Assembly: GCF_900115175.1 (NCBI RefSeq)
Contig: NZ_FOYV01000004.1
Location: 1-64,000 of the forward strand
Length of the DNA stretch: 64,000 nt
Direction: 5' to 3'
Source of the DNA: Marinobacter gudaonensis
GTDB taxonomy: Bacteria > Pseudomonadota > Gammaproteobacteria > Pseudomonadales > Oleiphilaceae
The notes below the pieces were generated by a model. That model searched no databases and was not told the DNA's origin. It saw nothing but the letters and a program-made list of their open reading frames with translations. The translations under genes were made by a program, and so were the position numbers. Numbering within the stretch: position 1 is the first letter of the stretch; each line of letters begins with the position of its first letter. Positions 22,317 to 33,119 of the stretch are shown piece by piece.

Positions 22317-22784
22317 ATGAAATATTTCATTCTGATTTTGTGTGTCTTTTCGTCTTTGGCCCAGGCTCGTGAGTCAGTGTTCGGCGTTTGGGAAGTGGTG
22401 GATGAAGACACAGAGCAAGTTAAAAGCGTCATTCTAATCACAGGAACCGATCAGCAGATCAAAGGCGAGGTCATCCAGCTTTACCACCCAGAGTTGCCAG
22501 ATGAGCTCCCCAGATGCGGAGCTTGTAACGGCGCCCTGGAGAACGACCCTATTGTCGGCATGACGATACTGCGTGGGTCCGTTAAACCCGCCGACTCCGA
22601 CAGGGGCGACATCATTCTATTGGATCCGGCCACCGGAAAGACACACGAGGTGAATCTGGTGCTGGAGGACGATGGCTTGAGACTCAGGCTGGATAGTACT
22701 GCTCCCGATGGTTACTCGGGCAGCCCGGTGTTGGGCAAAACCGCAGTGTGGCAGCGACCGGTGGCGTCGAGGGATAAAAGCTGA
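22317..22784 (+). CDS. DUF2147-family exported protein
   Basis: A 155-residue protein with a short signal peptide (MKYFILILCVFSSLAQA) and the family pattern VFGVWEVVDEDTEQVKSVIL followed by a CGACNG motif and DYSGSPVLGKT-like C-terminal strands. DUF2147 proteins are predicted small periplasmic beta barrels of unknown function. It sits 59 bases after the parvulin gene and before the giant exoprotein. A role as accessory folding or docking factor is a guess. Confidence 0.75.
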   Translation: MKYFILILCVFSSLAQARESVFGVWEVVDEDTEQVKSVILITGTDQQIKGEVIQLYHPELPDELPRCGACNGALENDPIVGMTILRGSVKPADSDRGDIILLDPATGKTHEVNLVLEDDGLRLRLDSTAPDGYSGSPVLGKTAVWQRPVASRDKS

Positions 22785-22864
22785 ACCAGGGCCTGACGAC
22801 AGTTGATCTCTGGTTTTATTGGCAGTTAACAAGAATTGCAAGTTTTCTTTAGTGGGAGCGGGTC

Positions 22865-25800
22865 ATGTTTCGAGCAGGTTTCAAATCACAGAAGGGTGTT
22901 TGCGGCATTTGGATTGGTTGGCCGCTCGTGCTTTCGGGCTTGTTTTTTGTAGGCACTGCGTCATCGGCACAACTTGGAACAATAAGTTATGGCGCATCTA
23001 TTGATCACTACAACGATCTCAACGTGACCGTGCCTTTCGATCTTCCCGTTGGCGCGGGCGGTCAATCCATCGGGCTGAGCCTGGATTACAACAGCTTCTA
23101 CAGGGATTTCCCGATAGGTCAGCAAGATATTTTGGTGACGGACGGTTCGGATACTTCGACGATGGAGAGAGTCGGGCACTGGGTCCTTGGTGGGATCTCC
23201 TACATCCGGAAGTGCGACAAGCTTGAGAATGGGCAGGATGGGAATGCGTTGAGCTCGGATCTTTGTTTGTTTAACGGGTTTGCAGAGGTGCCATTGATAC
23301 CGGTGACTCACGATGCGGCTGGAACCAACATCAATAGTGATCTCTGGGATTTTTATCGGGTAGGAGAGGGCGGGGGACAAGAGTCTCTGGGAGCGCTCGT
23401 CGTTTACCGAAAGGATGATACTCAGGACGCCAATGATGTATGGGACTACTACGAGTTGCGTGATACCGAAGGGCAGACCGTAACCAGGTTCGACGAACAG
23501 GGCTCGGCAACAAATGGCGCTTCTGGTTCGTCGAACACTTATTGGCCAAGCAAGATTGAGGACCGGTCAGGCTATGGCAACGACGTCACGTATACCTACT
23601 ACAAAGATGGGACTTCAGTGTTTGGAAGTTCGCTCGCACCGAGAACGATTGAATATTCGAAAGACGGTAGTGGTGACAGTTACATCTTGGTGGAACTCGA
23701 CTGGAACTCTATCGAAACGAGCGGCGAGCAAGGTACGTTAACCCGAGGACCGTTTTTGGACCGTGTTCGAGTGAGAACGGGTAAGCCGGGTGAGCGAGAA
23801 GAGAAGTACTATTACAGCTTAAATTACCGACAACTTGCCGACGGTCCGCACGGTTCCGTTTGGCTGGATGCCATAGATAAATGTGACTCAACTGACGTGG
23901 TTTGTGACACGTTAGATTTTCAACATAACGATGCAACAAGCTTGATGGCTACTGACGCATCGGGTAATGGGCAGTTGCAGACGATAATGCAGGTGCAAAA
24001 AGAAGGCGCTAGTGGCCTGAACGGAAGCAAGCTCGTCTACAACATTGACCAAGCGCTTTCTTCAAGCTCCCAGCCCGGCCCTAATACCAGCTATCAGGTC
24101 TCAATGACGGTTGACGACCTTCCAACAGTCTCTCGAGCCGTATCGTCGGTCGCTGATTACCGACTGAGTTCGGTCTACCCGTCCCGACAGTTGGTTACCG
24201 ATCGTGAACTCAAAGAGACGGTTGGTTCAGACACGCTTGCGATCGCGAAGACCACAATAGAATCAAGCGTTAACACGCTTACCTTTGGTCTGCCCGCTGA
24301 GACGACGACGTATCGCGGGTCCGCAAACCTCGGTGAGTGGGATAAATCGTTAGGAAAGACGTCCAACGTCAAGCTCACATACGATGCAGTAGGTCGAGTT
24401 GAAAATCAGGAGTCTTCGGTTTACGAGCGTAATTTGGCGAATGACGCCGATGTTCTTTTGTGGAAGGAAACGACACAAAACTTTTACTATGGTAATGACT
24501 ACACGCCAACTGGCACAAATGAACCCGTTGATGACTGCACGGATACTTCGGGATCATATATGACGACTCGTATCCTGGGCCAAAATTTTAAAAATAACAA
24601 ACTGTGTCAGACGATAGTAAGCGTTGAAAATAGCAGCGCTGATTCCTCGGCGAGTGAGTTCCTCAATAAGGTTGTACGGCTTACCTACGATACCCAGGCT
24701 GTACAGCCGACGGATCCATCAACGAATATGCCGCAGCCCCACTCGCGCAACGCACTCCTTACGATGGATCGCTGGACCTGTGCCAGCGATCACCGTAAGA
24801 GCTCCTGTACTACCTTAGGTGGCAGCTTGCCATCGGGCCGGCTCACAAACACTCAGACTTACGGGGAAAATTCTGGGAACAACCTCTACCCATCCCGAGT
24901 TCATACATCGACTTCGTCCGGCAAGCGGGGGGTAAACGGGACCCGTGCAGACTCGCTCAAAGTAACTAACTCCTATGACCTCAGGGGAAATCTCGTTCTC
25001 GAGGCGCGAGAGTCAGTTGACAGTGGAGTAATAGAATATTCGGGATGGCAAATTACGCCAGACCTGTTTGTCGGATTAACCAAAGCGTGGTCAGGACCGG
25101 CCAGCGCGACCGATGCAACATTGGTCACCGACTATGGCCCCTATGATGTGGCTTTCGGGATCTACGAGTCAATATCAACACCAACGGGGGGCGGAAATAG
25201 CATACAAACGAGCTTTACCTATGACGAGTTGGGGCGCAGGGAAACAACTACCCGTAATGGCATCGTTACCGCCACTCACGTCAGTTCTGAAATTAGCAGT
25301 CATTGTCCTGCCGGCTTAACTGAACCGCTCCGTAATGCGGCTTACCAAATTACCGAAAGTCAGACCGGTAAAAAAGACATCGTCAGCTGTTATAACGTGC
25401 GCGGTCAGGTGCTTCGCGAAGTTTCGAGAGATGAAGTCTATCAAAATGCCTTTGGGTCAGAGGCGGTGCTTTATGTGGATTATTTTTACCTCTCCGATAG
25501 TCAACTGCTGCAAAAAAAATCGGCGCCCTACAAAGTCGGCGGTACTACAGGAGGGGGCTACAAGGCAGTACCACCCAATGGTGAAACGGTGTACGAATAC
25601 GCTGGCGGCCGCGTCAAAAAGATCACAGAAAAACGTACTGGCGTGGTTTCGGATTTGGTGGCTGAGTATTCCTATTCTGGCTCCAGCGCGAACAATTCAA
25701 GTTCGCCAACTCTCAATTATCAGGTTACAACTGTCGAGCGGACAGACAGTGCCGGCTATACATTAAAGGAAGTCATATCCGTCGGACCTCAAGGCACCGC

Positions 25801-28800
25801 TCAAGAAAGCTTGTACCAAATCGATTCAACGGGTACGCAGACAAACATTGGAAATAAAGCGACATATCACTATTACGATCCCGAAGATTTCATTTACCGA
25901 TACCAAGTCCGAGTCGATGTTGATGCCAAGGATGGCAATGACGCCCCCGCTATGACTGATGGCGTCGTGGATGCTTATTACCTTTATGACAGTTTCGGCA
26001 ACTTAGTTCAGGAGTTCGGCGACCAGATCGGACGTCGCTATTACGCTTATAACGATTTTGGCCAAAGAGAACGAACCTACATAAGTGGCAAGACACAAAC
26101 GCGAATCGCTGAGGATTACGATTATCTCGCTGATGGGTCCGGTCGATTATTCTCTGTTGTTGATATGAATATCGGAACGACCGAAGCCGATATGCCGATT
26201 ATAAGATATCGATATGATGATTGTGATAACGGTTGGAATAAATTGTGCTCTGTATCTCGCGGAAACACATTAGCGGACGAATCAGATATTGACCCCGCGA
26301 CTGAAACCACAAAACTTTCATTTGACTACAACAGCAAAGGGCAAGTTTGCCGTCAAACTCAAGACGTAAAAATGCAGGACAAGGAAAAATACAAGGCGTT
26401 TGACATGTTCTACGCCTACGACTCTCTTGGTCGTCTTCAAGACATGCTTTACCCGGACACCTTCAGTGATCGCGCTTATGGCGAGGCAGGCTGCGTGTCG
26501 ATTCGAACCATCGTAGACAGTGAGCAGGATTTTCTCGACCGTTTGTTCCTGAATTACACATACGATCCTGCCGGCAACCTAGAGGCTGTGAGCGAATGGA
26601 CCGGAGACGGTGAAAAGGTTCCCGTTTGGAAGCAGACAATAAAAACCGTGGGCTTAAATTCATTGAATGAGTTTTCGAGTACGGTCGCCCTTGGTAACGA
26701 CCTACTCAGGCACACAGTCCGTATGGATGCGAAAGGGCGCGCCACTTACAACGGCCTCTCCAAAAGCTATAAAGCCTATACCACCCTCCGCAGTCAGTCA
26801 CACACCTACGATATTAACGGCAATATAGACACGGTTCAGGAAAGGTTCAGCGGGAAAGCACCGAATGCGAATCTCGCAATGGGTTATGACTCCAGAGATC
26901 GTCTGACAGATGATGGCTATGGAACGACTATAACTTATGGCATTGGCGGCAATATAGACTTCCAAGAACTTGGATCGCTGAGACAAAACTACGTTTACGA
27001 GACTTTTGCCGTCGATGGCACGGCGCCTTCTGCTACGGCATTACGGCTGGATAGGGTCGCCGAGGAGGGGGCTGGCAATGTATTTGACCTTGCATACGAT
27101 GACCGCCTGTACGTCTCCAGTAATACGCTGGTAGCCCCCAGTGACGTTCGACCGAATATCAGCGACATCATTTACAATTCTGCCCGACAGCCCACTTTCT
27201 TCAAGACTCAGATCGCTGATGAGCCGGCATCCGAGACGTTTCTTGAGTATGGCGCAAATGGCCTGGTCTACCTTGAAGAAAATACGATGTTCATCGATGA
27301 CGGTTACCCCAAGGTCGACACTCAAATGATGACCTATTTCATGGGTGACTTTTTCGAAGACAGCACATATGAAGGCAACGGCGAAAAGATCAGGATCCAG
27401 AGAGCATACGTGTTTGCCGACGGGCCGAATCCGGTTGCTGCCGTGAAATACAGCGCGTCGTCTGGCACCGCTACCTCTACAGAGGGTTCGGGCGGATCGG
27501 CGCGCAGAAGACTGGAGGCTGAGTACTGGGATGATGCCTCCAGCTCGGATAGTGACGGACTCCATGATGTCTTCACGCGCTCTTCGGACAATGAAATGTA
27601 TTTGGAGTTTCTTGGGGATACCGAGTCACATTTCATCCAATGGGATGTCATTGTGGACGAACCTGGGCTCTACGACATTTCATTTCTTTACAACTACGAT
27701 GATTCTCCTGGTAGCGACTCCAGAACGCTGGAGCTGTGGGTAAATAACAACTTCGTAAGTGACGCAGAGCTCTATCATATTGGGGCTCCGCCTTCGGTGG
27801 ACTGGCTGACTTGGAGTATGTCGAATCGCGGCCTTGGGGCAGTGCAGTTGGAAGAGGGTGTTAATACCATTGCCCTTCAGTCCAAAAACGAATCAGCGCC
27901 AGGACGACTCTATCTTGACTATATGGAACTCACTTTGGTCGATCACAAAATCGACCAATTGGAGTTTGCAACTGCAAAACAGTCTAGTATTGATGGCGAT
28001 GGCCCGGGTTTCGGGCCTCATGTTGCCATTGATGGTATTACCGCATGTGATTATGCGAGTGTTCCTGATGCCAGTCGTACCTCCACTTGGCTTACCAGTC
28101 CAAACTTTAATCATTGGTGGCAAGGTGACCTCGGGGTAAAAACTACAATCTCAAGCATTCGAGTCCACGTTGGCGCCGATTGCGGTACGTGGGCAAGGCA
28201 ATGGCTTGATAATTTCACGGTCCTGATCTCCGACACTGATTTCAGCCAAATCTACACTGCCTTCGACTCCGCTGAAGGAATGTTTGAGAAGGCAAAAGAA
28301 GTCTCTAGTGTGTATAAATCACAAAGTGTCTCATTGGATACAGGCGAAACCAAATTCGACTGGCTTGCGCCTGATGGCGGCATTGAAGGTCGTTACGTTA
28401 GCCTCTGGACCGAAAAAGGCACACCGATTCAGGTCACCGAAGTTGAAGCGTTTGGCTATGACTATCAAGGCACTGGCGTATTGAGAGAGCTTTGGTCCGA
28501 TATCTACGGATACAGGATACATAACTTGACGAGCAGCGCTGCATTCCCGACCCAAGTCTCGTCCGTCTATCCCCTTTCAACTTTTCAAGATGAGCCAAAC
28601 ATGGGGGATAACTTTGGTACTCGCACAAGGGGCTATTTAACAACTCCAGTTTCTGGAGACTACGAGCTGGAAATAGCTGCGAACGAACAAACACAAGTTT
28701 TCGTAGGAGAGGGCTCGCAATGGAATACCGGAAGCTCCGAAACTAACAAGTTTAATATTGCCACCGTGGACGGAACCGATACAACAGGACCTACTGTTGT

Positions 28801-31800
28801 CACGCTCGCTGGCAGGTCACCTAATCAGAAATATTACATTGAAGTTCTGGACAAGGAAGCGATTTTTGACGACGAGTTTGTTATCAGATGGAAAAAACCC
28901 GGTGATGCTGTATTTTCCACGATCCCTGAAGAATATCTCGAGATCTATGCCGGTCCCGTATGCGGTGCGTTGACGGACTGCCTCCTTGCCGGTTCAGCGC
29001 CCCTCGGATACGGAGCTAGCGACGTATTGCAGTCGGAGAATCGCCAATACATCGTTGGCATCGACCCTTTCAACAACTATCGAGTGACCTTGCAAAACGC
29101 GAATACCGGGGAGAATCTCTGGGACAGCGGATCCGCAACCGACAGTAACACTGCAGAAAATCCCAAACTCTACTTCGTTGGCGACGGGGTCTCGGCCGAG
29201 GGAGACCTCTATATTTACCACAGTGGTACACAGGCCGCTTGGAGTGCCGATACCGCCTGGCCCCCGGAACGTCTCCAGTTGACTAATGATGGAGTCCTAC
29301 AGCTGCTGGACAGTCGAGGAGATGTCATCTGGCAAGTCGATGGCAATTCTCCGGATGGGTGTCGAAGCGATTGTCGAGTTGCCGACAGCCGGGATCCGGC
29401 CATCGAATTTGCGGACGATCTCGGGTTTGAGGCACCCCTTGCCGACGCAAAAAACGCGTTTATCCGGTTGATTAGCTCAATGACCGACACATCTTGCAGC
29501 GACAACAGTTGCGGTAAAGTCACTGAGATCGACACGATTGATCTTGAATCCGAAGACTTCGTCAGTCCCTATGGTTGGGCTCGGGCTGGGGAAGTACTGC
29601 GGCTCTCAACTGAAAATGCCGATCTGGACTACCTCTTCAAGATCAATATGCGTTCCCCATTCTCTCCAATTCCTAACACCCCAAATGCGATATGCACTGA
29701 CAATTCGGGCGCCTGTGAATTGACGATTAAGGCGGTGTGCCGATCCCCAACCTCTTCAACGACATGGTCTGGCCCTCGTTACTGCGAGACTTGTCCGACG
29801 GGAAGCACTTGTGGCTCGGCGACTTCAGATTATTCAGAGTACTTTGTCGACGGCGTTGATGATGTGATCAATCCCGAGTTGGAATCGATCGCTGGTCACT
29901 ATCTGGTGCTGTTCCAGGCCACAGACGGCGAGTCTAATGACACCTACCGAGCTCTTGGAATTGAAGTTTCTCCGCTTGCCCTGCTTAGCTCCGTAGATAA
30001 GTCAATGCCGATTACCGACCTTACGCTGGATCTTACTTTAATAGATAGCTACGGTTCAGACCTGCCCGCGGAAGGTGCAGTTGCCCGCGCCTTTGATGGC
30101 AACGGCCTTCATGTCTCTGGCAATCGGCGCGTTTCTCATCCCCTCGCCAACAGCTACACCATTACCGAAAATACGGTTCTGCAGTTTGAATCCCTGATTG
30201 CAAACCCCGGCGATGCCATAGCGGTTGGACTTGATAATGATGCCGTTGAGGATCCTGCCCTTACCTTCAAATTGGCTGGCGACGGAACATTCGGATTAGA
30301 GAGCGCCGTACCCTCCTATGAAAACGGAAAAGTTCAGAAATACGCGGTGGATGTGGGCGACTATCTCGCTGCAGGCACGACCGTTGATCGGCTTTTCATG
30401 ATGGCTTCAGATTCTGACAAAGCAGGTGGGTTGGCTGACGCTGTCTTCAGGAACGTCAAGATTTACGAGCGAAAGAATTCCAAAGTGGGTCCCGTGATTT
30501 ATCCGAATGGCCCGACGCCTCTGGAGGTCTCTCAGGGATCCGACTATGTCGATCCTGCAACTTGTGTGGATGATATTGATGCCAATTGCGATGTTATCGT
30601 TACCGGAGAGTCTGTGAATACCGCAGCTGTCCTAGGTACGAGCTTCACACTTGAATACGACGCAGTGGATTCCATGGGCAACCAGGCTGAGCAGATTGTG
30701 CAAACCGTGGTCATAGTTGACCCGGCCACGCTCGATCCATTTCCCACACTGACCGACTCCGAACTCTGGTGGGGTACCGACCCGGCCACCAAGCCGGTCG
30801 TCAACCAGCATGTGCTGGAAAATCATCAGCATACGGTTCTGGCAGGTGAGGGTATCTGCAGCTCCGTGTATGTGCCTACCGACAGCGGCCCGGTCACTGG
30901 AATTGAAGTGCGCTTGCGGGTCGACGATGGTACCAATGAAAGTTGGGTGGCGGCTCACTGGGGGGAAGCAACTCCCTCAGTGCCGGGTAGTAAATACCTT
31001 GGCAGCGTACCGTATGCTGATGGTGGCTGGCACAAGTTGGCGGTCGATCTGGCCAGCGGCTTGCAGGACACCAGCGGTCAGCCTGTCGCAATTGGTGCAG
31101 GAGACGTGATCTCAGGCTCGGCCTGGACGATGCACCGTGGCGCAGAAATGACCGAGATCTGGTGGGACGATTGTATCGCCAATCAGGATGACTTGGGCCC
31201 GGTGATTACCTTCCCCAACGGCAACCCCCACGGCCTGTTGGTGAACGAAACCTTCAATGACCCAGGGTATGAGTGTACCGACAGCAAGGATGGCGCCTGC
31301 ACCGTTAGTAGTATTGATATCAGCCAGTTGGACACCAGCACCGAAGGCACTTATCCGGTCTATTACACGGCGACGGACTCGGACTTCAACACGACGGTAA
31401 CCACACTTACTGTGATTGTGGACAGCACGGCGCCAGTAATCACGGTGCTTGGGGGTAACGCCGAAGTATGGGTGCAAGGTGCCTATGAAGAGCCTGAGCC
31501 TGCCTTCTCCTGTGATGACGGAGGCGTCGACTGCACTTCGGACGTTTCGGTTGACCTGAGTTCCGTAGACACCAATGCGCTCGGCACCCATCGGGTGACC
31601 TACAGTTACACTGATGCAGCGGGCAATCGGGCGCTTGAGATACGGGATGTCACGGTTAAGTTTGCCCGCCGGGTCGAGGCTGAGGATGCTGATGCTTCTG
31701 GTGGTACCGACCTGGTCCAATACGCGCCTATGACCAGCACGGCCATCAGCCCATACATCACCAACAAGGTCCAGGGGTACCGGAATTGGAGCGGCATGAC

Positions 31801-33034
31801 TGACGTTCTAGCTTGGACGGTCAACGTCGATGCCGCCAGCACATACGATATCCGGTTTGCTCTGGGTTGCGGCCCGACCGTCAACGGCGGGTGTTTCGAC
31901 AGGGATCTGGATCTGTTTGTCAACGGTGCCTTTGCTGGCCTGATCGACATGCAAACTGGTACGGGGGGTTGGGAGAACTTCATCGTACAGCCGGAATTCC
32001 ATGTTAATAATGTGGACCTGGTGGCTGGTAGCAACACAATCGAGCTCCGGGTCGCCAGTGGCGCAAGCTATGACGGCCCGAATGTCGACTACATGGAAAT
32101 CATCTATGACGACAGTAGCGAGTGGACCAACACCCACGCTCCCGAGGTTGAATTGTTGCTGGGGAACCCGGGTGATCCCGCCGACGGATCAATGCAGCTG
32201 GAGTTGAATGATGCCTTTGTGGATCCCGGATACACCTGTATCGATGATGTTGATGGTGACTGCCATCATACCGTCTCTGGAAGCACTACGTACGTTGATG
32301 GCGTAACCGGTAATAGCGGAACAGCGGGCACCTATACGGTCACTATCAATGCCCAGGACACGGCGCCGACGCCGAACGTCATGCCTCAGGTAACACGCTC
32401 TGTCGAGATTGTTGCGGGTATTCCCTTCGGCAATGGCGCCCATCGGGACATTTACAACGGTATTGGGAGTGGTAACGGTGTATGGCAGCTGACGGGCCAT
32501 AGCAAGTACATCAACGGCACCCCCTCTACGTCTGGAAATATCGGGCAACTGGAATCAAGCCATGCGGTGACAGAGGGCGGTTGTGGCGATACCTGCGGCC
32601 AGGAAATCATGGCTTATCTGCAGGTGCCCGTTACCGGCGAATACACATTCTATGTTTCCGGTTCGCGTGGCACCGACCTTCACATGAACTTGAATGGTGA
32701 TCCTAATGGCCCGCTCATTGAAATTGCTGAGATTCCGGGCACCAATTTTGTTGGTTACGTGAGCCCGCTCGACAAAACGAGCGCTGAGTGGACGACATTT
32801 CCCGAGCAGGTCTCTACCTACTTCGACCATGATGGTGACGGTGTAACCGGTGAGACCATCAGCCTCACGGCGGGCGATGTAGTTTATGTAAGGCTTCAGC
32901 ATAAAACCGGCTGGGGCGGCTGGAAGCATGTGCGTGCGGCTTGGGAAGTGGACGCCACAGACCCGACCGAGGATATCGCCTTTGAAATCATCCCGGGTAT
33001 ACATCTGGCACCCTTCGACCGGCTGAACCAATAG
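22865..33034 (+). CDS. Giant exported YD-repeat (RHS-like) protein with adhesion modules
   Basis: A 3389-residue protein preceded by GGAGCGGG. Signal peptide: residues 1-35, ending ASSA. Residues about 40-1530 resemble the shell of RHS/TcC proteins: a PFDLPVGAGGQSIGLSLDYN start, then YD repeats such as YDELGRRETTTRNG, YDSLGRLQDMLYPD, YDPAGNLEAVSEW and YDINGNIDTVQ, ending at RAYVFADGPNPVAAVKYS. An RHS core should follow but does not. Approximate later modules: CBM6/35-like 1547-1691, discoidin-like (F5/8 C) 1696-1869, PA14-like 1870-2031, bulb-lectin-like 2042-2165, a divergent region to about 2540, Ig-like (DUF5011-type) 2543-2620, unknown 2621-2775, two more Ig-like to 2932, CBM6/35-like 2936-3084, Ig-like 3090-3186 and a PA14-like end. 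The many cysteines fit an oxidizing location. It is probable cargo of the downstream T2SS. Confidence 0.85.
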   Translation: MFRAGFKSQKGVCGIWIGWPLVLSGLFFVGTASSAQLGTISYGASIDHYNDLNVTVPFDLPVGAGGQSIGLSLDYNSFYRDFPIGQQDILVTDGSDTSTMERVGHWVLGGISYIRKCDKLENGQDGNALSSDLCLFNGFAEVPLIPVTHDAAGTNINSDLWDFYRVGEGGGQESLGALVVYRKDDTQDANDVWDYYELRDTEGQTVTRFDEQGSATNGASGSSNTYWPSKIEDRSGYGNDVTYTYYKDGTSVFGSSLAPRTIEYSKDGSGDSYILVELDWNSIETSGEQGTLTRGPFLDRVRVRTGKPGEREEKYYYSLNYRQLADGPHGSVWLDAIDKCDSTDVVCDTLDFQHNDATSLMATDASGNGQLQTIMQVQKEGASGLNGSKLVYNIDQALSSSSQPGPNTSYQVSMTVDDLPTVSRAVSSVADYRLSSVYPSRQLVTDRELKETVGSDTLAIAKTTIESSVNTLTFGLPAETTTYRGSANLGEWDKSLGKTSNVKLTYDAVGRVENQESSVYERNLANDADVLLWKETTQNFYYGNDYTPTGTNEPVDDCTDTSGSYMTTRILGQNFKNNKLCQTIVSVENSSADSSASEFLNKVVRLTYDTQAVQPTDPSTNMPQPHSRNALLTMDRWTCASDHRKSSCTTLGGSLPSGRLTNTQTYGENSGNNLYPSRVHTSTSSGKRGVNGTRADSLKVTNSYDLRGNLVLEARESVDSGVIEYSGWQITPDLFVGLTKAWSGPASATDATLVTDYGPYDVAFGIYESISTPTGGGNSIQTSFTYDELGRRETTTRNGIVTATHVSSEISSHCPAGLTEPLRNAAYQITESQTGKKDIVSCYNVRGQVLREVSRDEVYQNAFGSEAVLYVDYFYLSDSQLLQKKSAPYKVGGTTGGGYKAVPPNGETVYEYAGGRVKKITEKRTGVVSDLVAEYSYSGSSANNSSSPTLNYQVTTVERTDSAGYTLKEVISVGPQGTAQESLYQIDSTGTQTNIGNKATYHYYDPEDFIYRYQVRVDVDAKDGNDAPAMTDGVVDAYYLYDSFGNLVQEFGDQIGRRYYAYNDFGQRERTYISGKTQTRIAEDYDYLADGSGRLFSVVDMNIGTTEADMPIIRYRYDDCDNGWNKLCSVSRGNTLADESDIDPATETTKLSFDYNSKGQVCRQTQDVKMQDKEKYKAFDMFYAYDSLGRLQDMLYPDTFSDRAYGEAGCVSIRTIVDSEQDFLDRLFLNYTYDPAGNLEAVSEWTGDGEKVPVWKQTIKTVGLNSLNEFSSTVALGNDLLRHTVRMDAKGRATYNGLSKSYKAYTTLRSQSHTYDINGNIDTVQERFSGKAPNANLAMGYDSRDRLTDDGYGTTITYGIGGNIDFQELGSLRQNYVYETFAVDGTAPSATALRLDRVAEEGAGNVFDLAYDDRLYVSSNTLVAPSDVRPNISDIIYNSARQPTFFKTQIADEPASETFLEYGANGLVYLEENTMFIDDGYPKVDTQMMTYFMGDFFEDSTYEGNGEKIRIQRAYVFADGPNPVAAVKYSASSGTATSTEGSGGSARRRLEAEYWDDASSSDSDGLHDVFTRSSDNEMYLEFLGDTESHFIQWDVIVDEPGLYDISFLYNYDDSPGSDSRTLELWVNNNFVSDAELYHIGAPPSVDWLTWSMSNRGLGAVQLEEGVNTIALQSKNESAPGRLYLDYMELTLVDHKIDQLEFATAKQSSIDGDGPGFGPHVAIDGITACDYASVPDASRTSTWLTSPNFNHWWQGDLGVKTTISSIRVHVGADCGTWARQWLDNFTVLISDTDFSQIYTAFDSAEGMFEKAKEVSSVYKSQSVSLDTGETKFDWLAPDGGIEGRYVSLWTEKGTPIQVTEVEAFGYDYQGTGVLRELWSDIYGYRIHNLTSSAAFPTQVSSVYPLSTFQDEPNMGDNFGTRTRGYLTTPVSGDYELEIAANEQTQVFVGEGSQWNTGSSETNKFNIATVDGTDTTGPTVVTLAGRSPNQKYYIEVLDKEAIFDDEFVIRWKKPGDAVFSTIPEEYLEIYAGPVCGALTDCLLAGSAPLGYGASDVLQSENRQYIVGIDPFNNYRVTLQNANTGENLWDSGSATDSNTAENPKLYFVGDGVSAEGDLYIYHSGTQAAWSADTAWPPERLQLTNDGVLQLLDSRGDVIWQVDGNSPDGCRSDCRVADSRDPAIEFADDLGFEAPLADAKNAFIRLISSMTDTSCSDNSCGKVTEIDTIDLESEDFVSPYGWARAGEVLRLSTENADLDYLFKINMRSPFSPIPNTPNAICTDNSGACELTIKAVCRSPTSSTTWSGPRYCETCPTGSTCGSATSDYSEYFVDGVDDVINPELESIAGHYLVLFQATDGESNDTYRALGIEVSPLALLSSVDKSMPITDLTLDLTLIDSYGSDLPAEGAVARAFDGNGLHVSGNRRVSHPLANSYTITENTVLQFESLIANPGDAIAVGLDNDAVEDPALTFKLAGDGTFGLESAVPSYENGKVQKYAVDVGDYLAAGTTVDRLFMMASDSDKAGGLADAVFRNVKIYERKNSKVGPVIYPNGPTPLEVSQGSDYVDPATCVDDIDANCDVIVTGESVNTAAVLGTSFTLEYDAVDSMGNQAEQIVQTVVIVDPATLDPFPTLTDSELWWGTDPATKPVVNQHVLENHQHTVLAGEGICSSVYVPTDSGPVTGIEVRLRVDDGTNESWVAAHWGEATPSVPGSKYLGSVPYADGGWHKLAVDLASGLQDTSGQPVAIGAGDVISGSAWTMHRGAEMTEIWWDDCIANQDDLGPVITFPNGNPHGLLVNETFNDPGYECTDSKDGACTVSSIDISQLDTSTEGTYPVYYTATDSDFNTTVTTLTVIVDSTAPVITVLGGNAEVWVQGAYEEPEPAFSCDDGGVDCTSDVSVDLSSVDTNALGTHRVTYSYTDAAGNRALEIRDVTVKFARRVEAEDADASGGTDLVQYAPMTSTAISPYITNKVQGYRNWSGMTDVLAWTVNVDAASTYDIRFALGCGPTVNGGCFDRDLDLFVNGAFAGLIDMQTGTGGWENFIVQPEFHVNNVDLVAGSNTIELRVASGASYDGPNVDYMEIIYDDSSEWTNTHAPEVELLLGNPGDPADGSMQLELNDAFVDPGYTCIDDVDGDCHHTVSGSTTYVDGVTGNSGTAGTYTVTINAQDTAPTPNVMPQVTRSVEIVAGIPFGNGAHRDIYNGIGSGNGVWQLTGHSKYINGTPSTSGNIGQLESSHAVTEGGCGDTCGQEIMAYLQVPVTGEYTFYVSGSRGTDLHMNLNGDPNGPLIEIAEIPGTNFVGYVSPLDKTSAEWTTFPEQVSTYFDHDGDGVTGETISLTAGDVVYVRLQHKTGWGGWKHVRAAWEVDATDPTEDIAFEIIPGIHLAPFDRLNQ

Positions 33035-33054
33035 CCTTTGGACCACTTTCGACG

Positions 33055-33074
33055 GGAGCTGCGTTCGCAGCTCC
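33055..33074 (+). repeat. Hairpin between the giant gene and the protease gene
   Basis: GGAGCTGCG-TT-CGCAGCTCC forms a tight stem-loop 21 bases after the giant gene's stop. No T tract follows, so it is more likely an mRNA-stabilizing or processing element than a full terminator. Confidence 0.6.
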
Positions 33075-33119
33075 GTTCTGAATGACGAAAAACCTTTCAC
33101 CGCGGGTGAGGATCGGACA

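Noticed and set aside
22865..33034. Suspicion that the 10-kb ORF is a fusion or assembly artefact
   Set aside because: The frame is uninterrupted, has a good ribosome-binding site and signal peptide, and modules follow each other in a pattern common in giant exoproteins.
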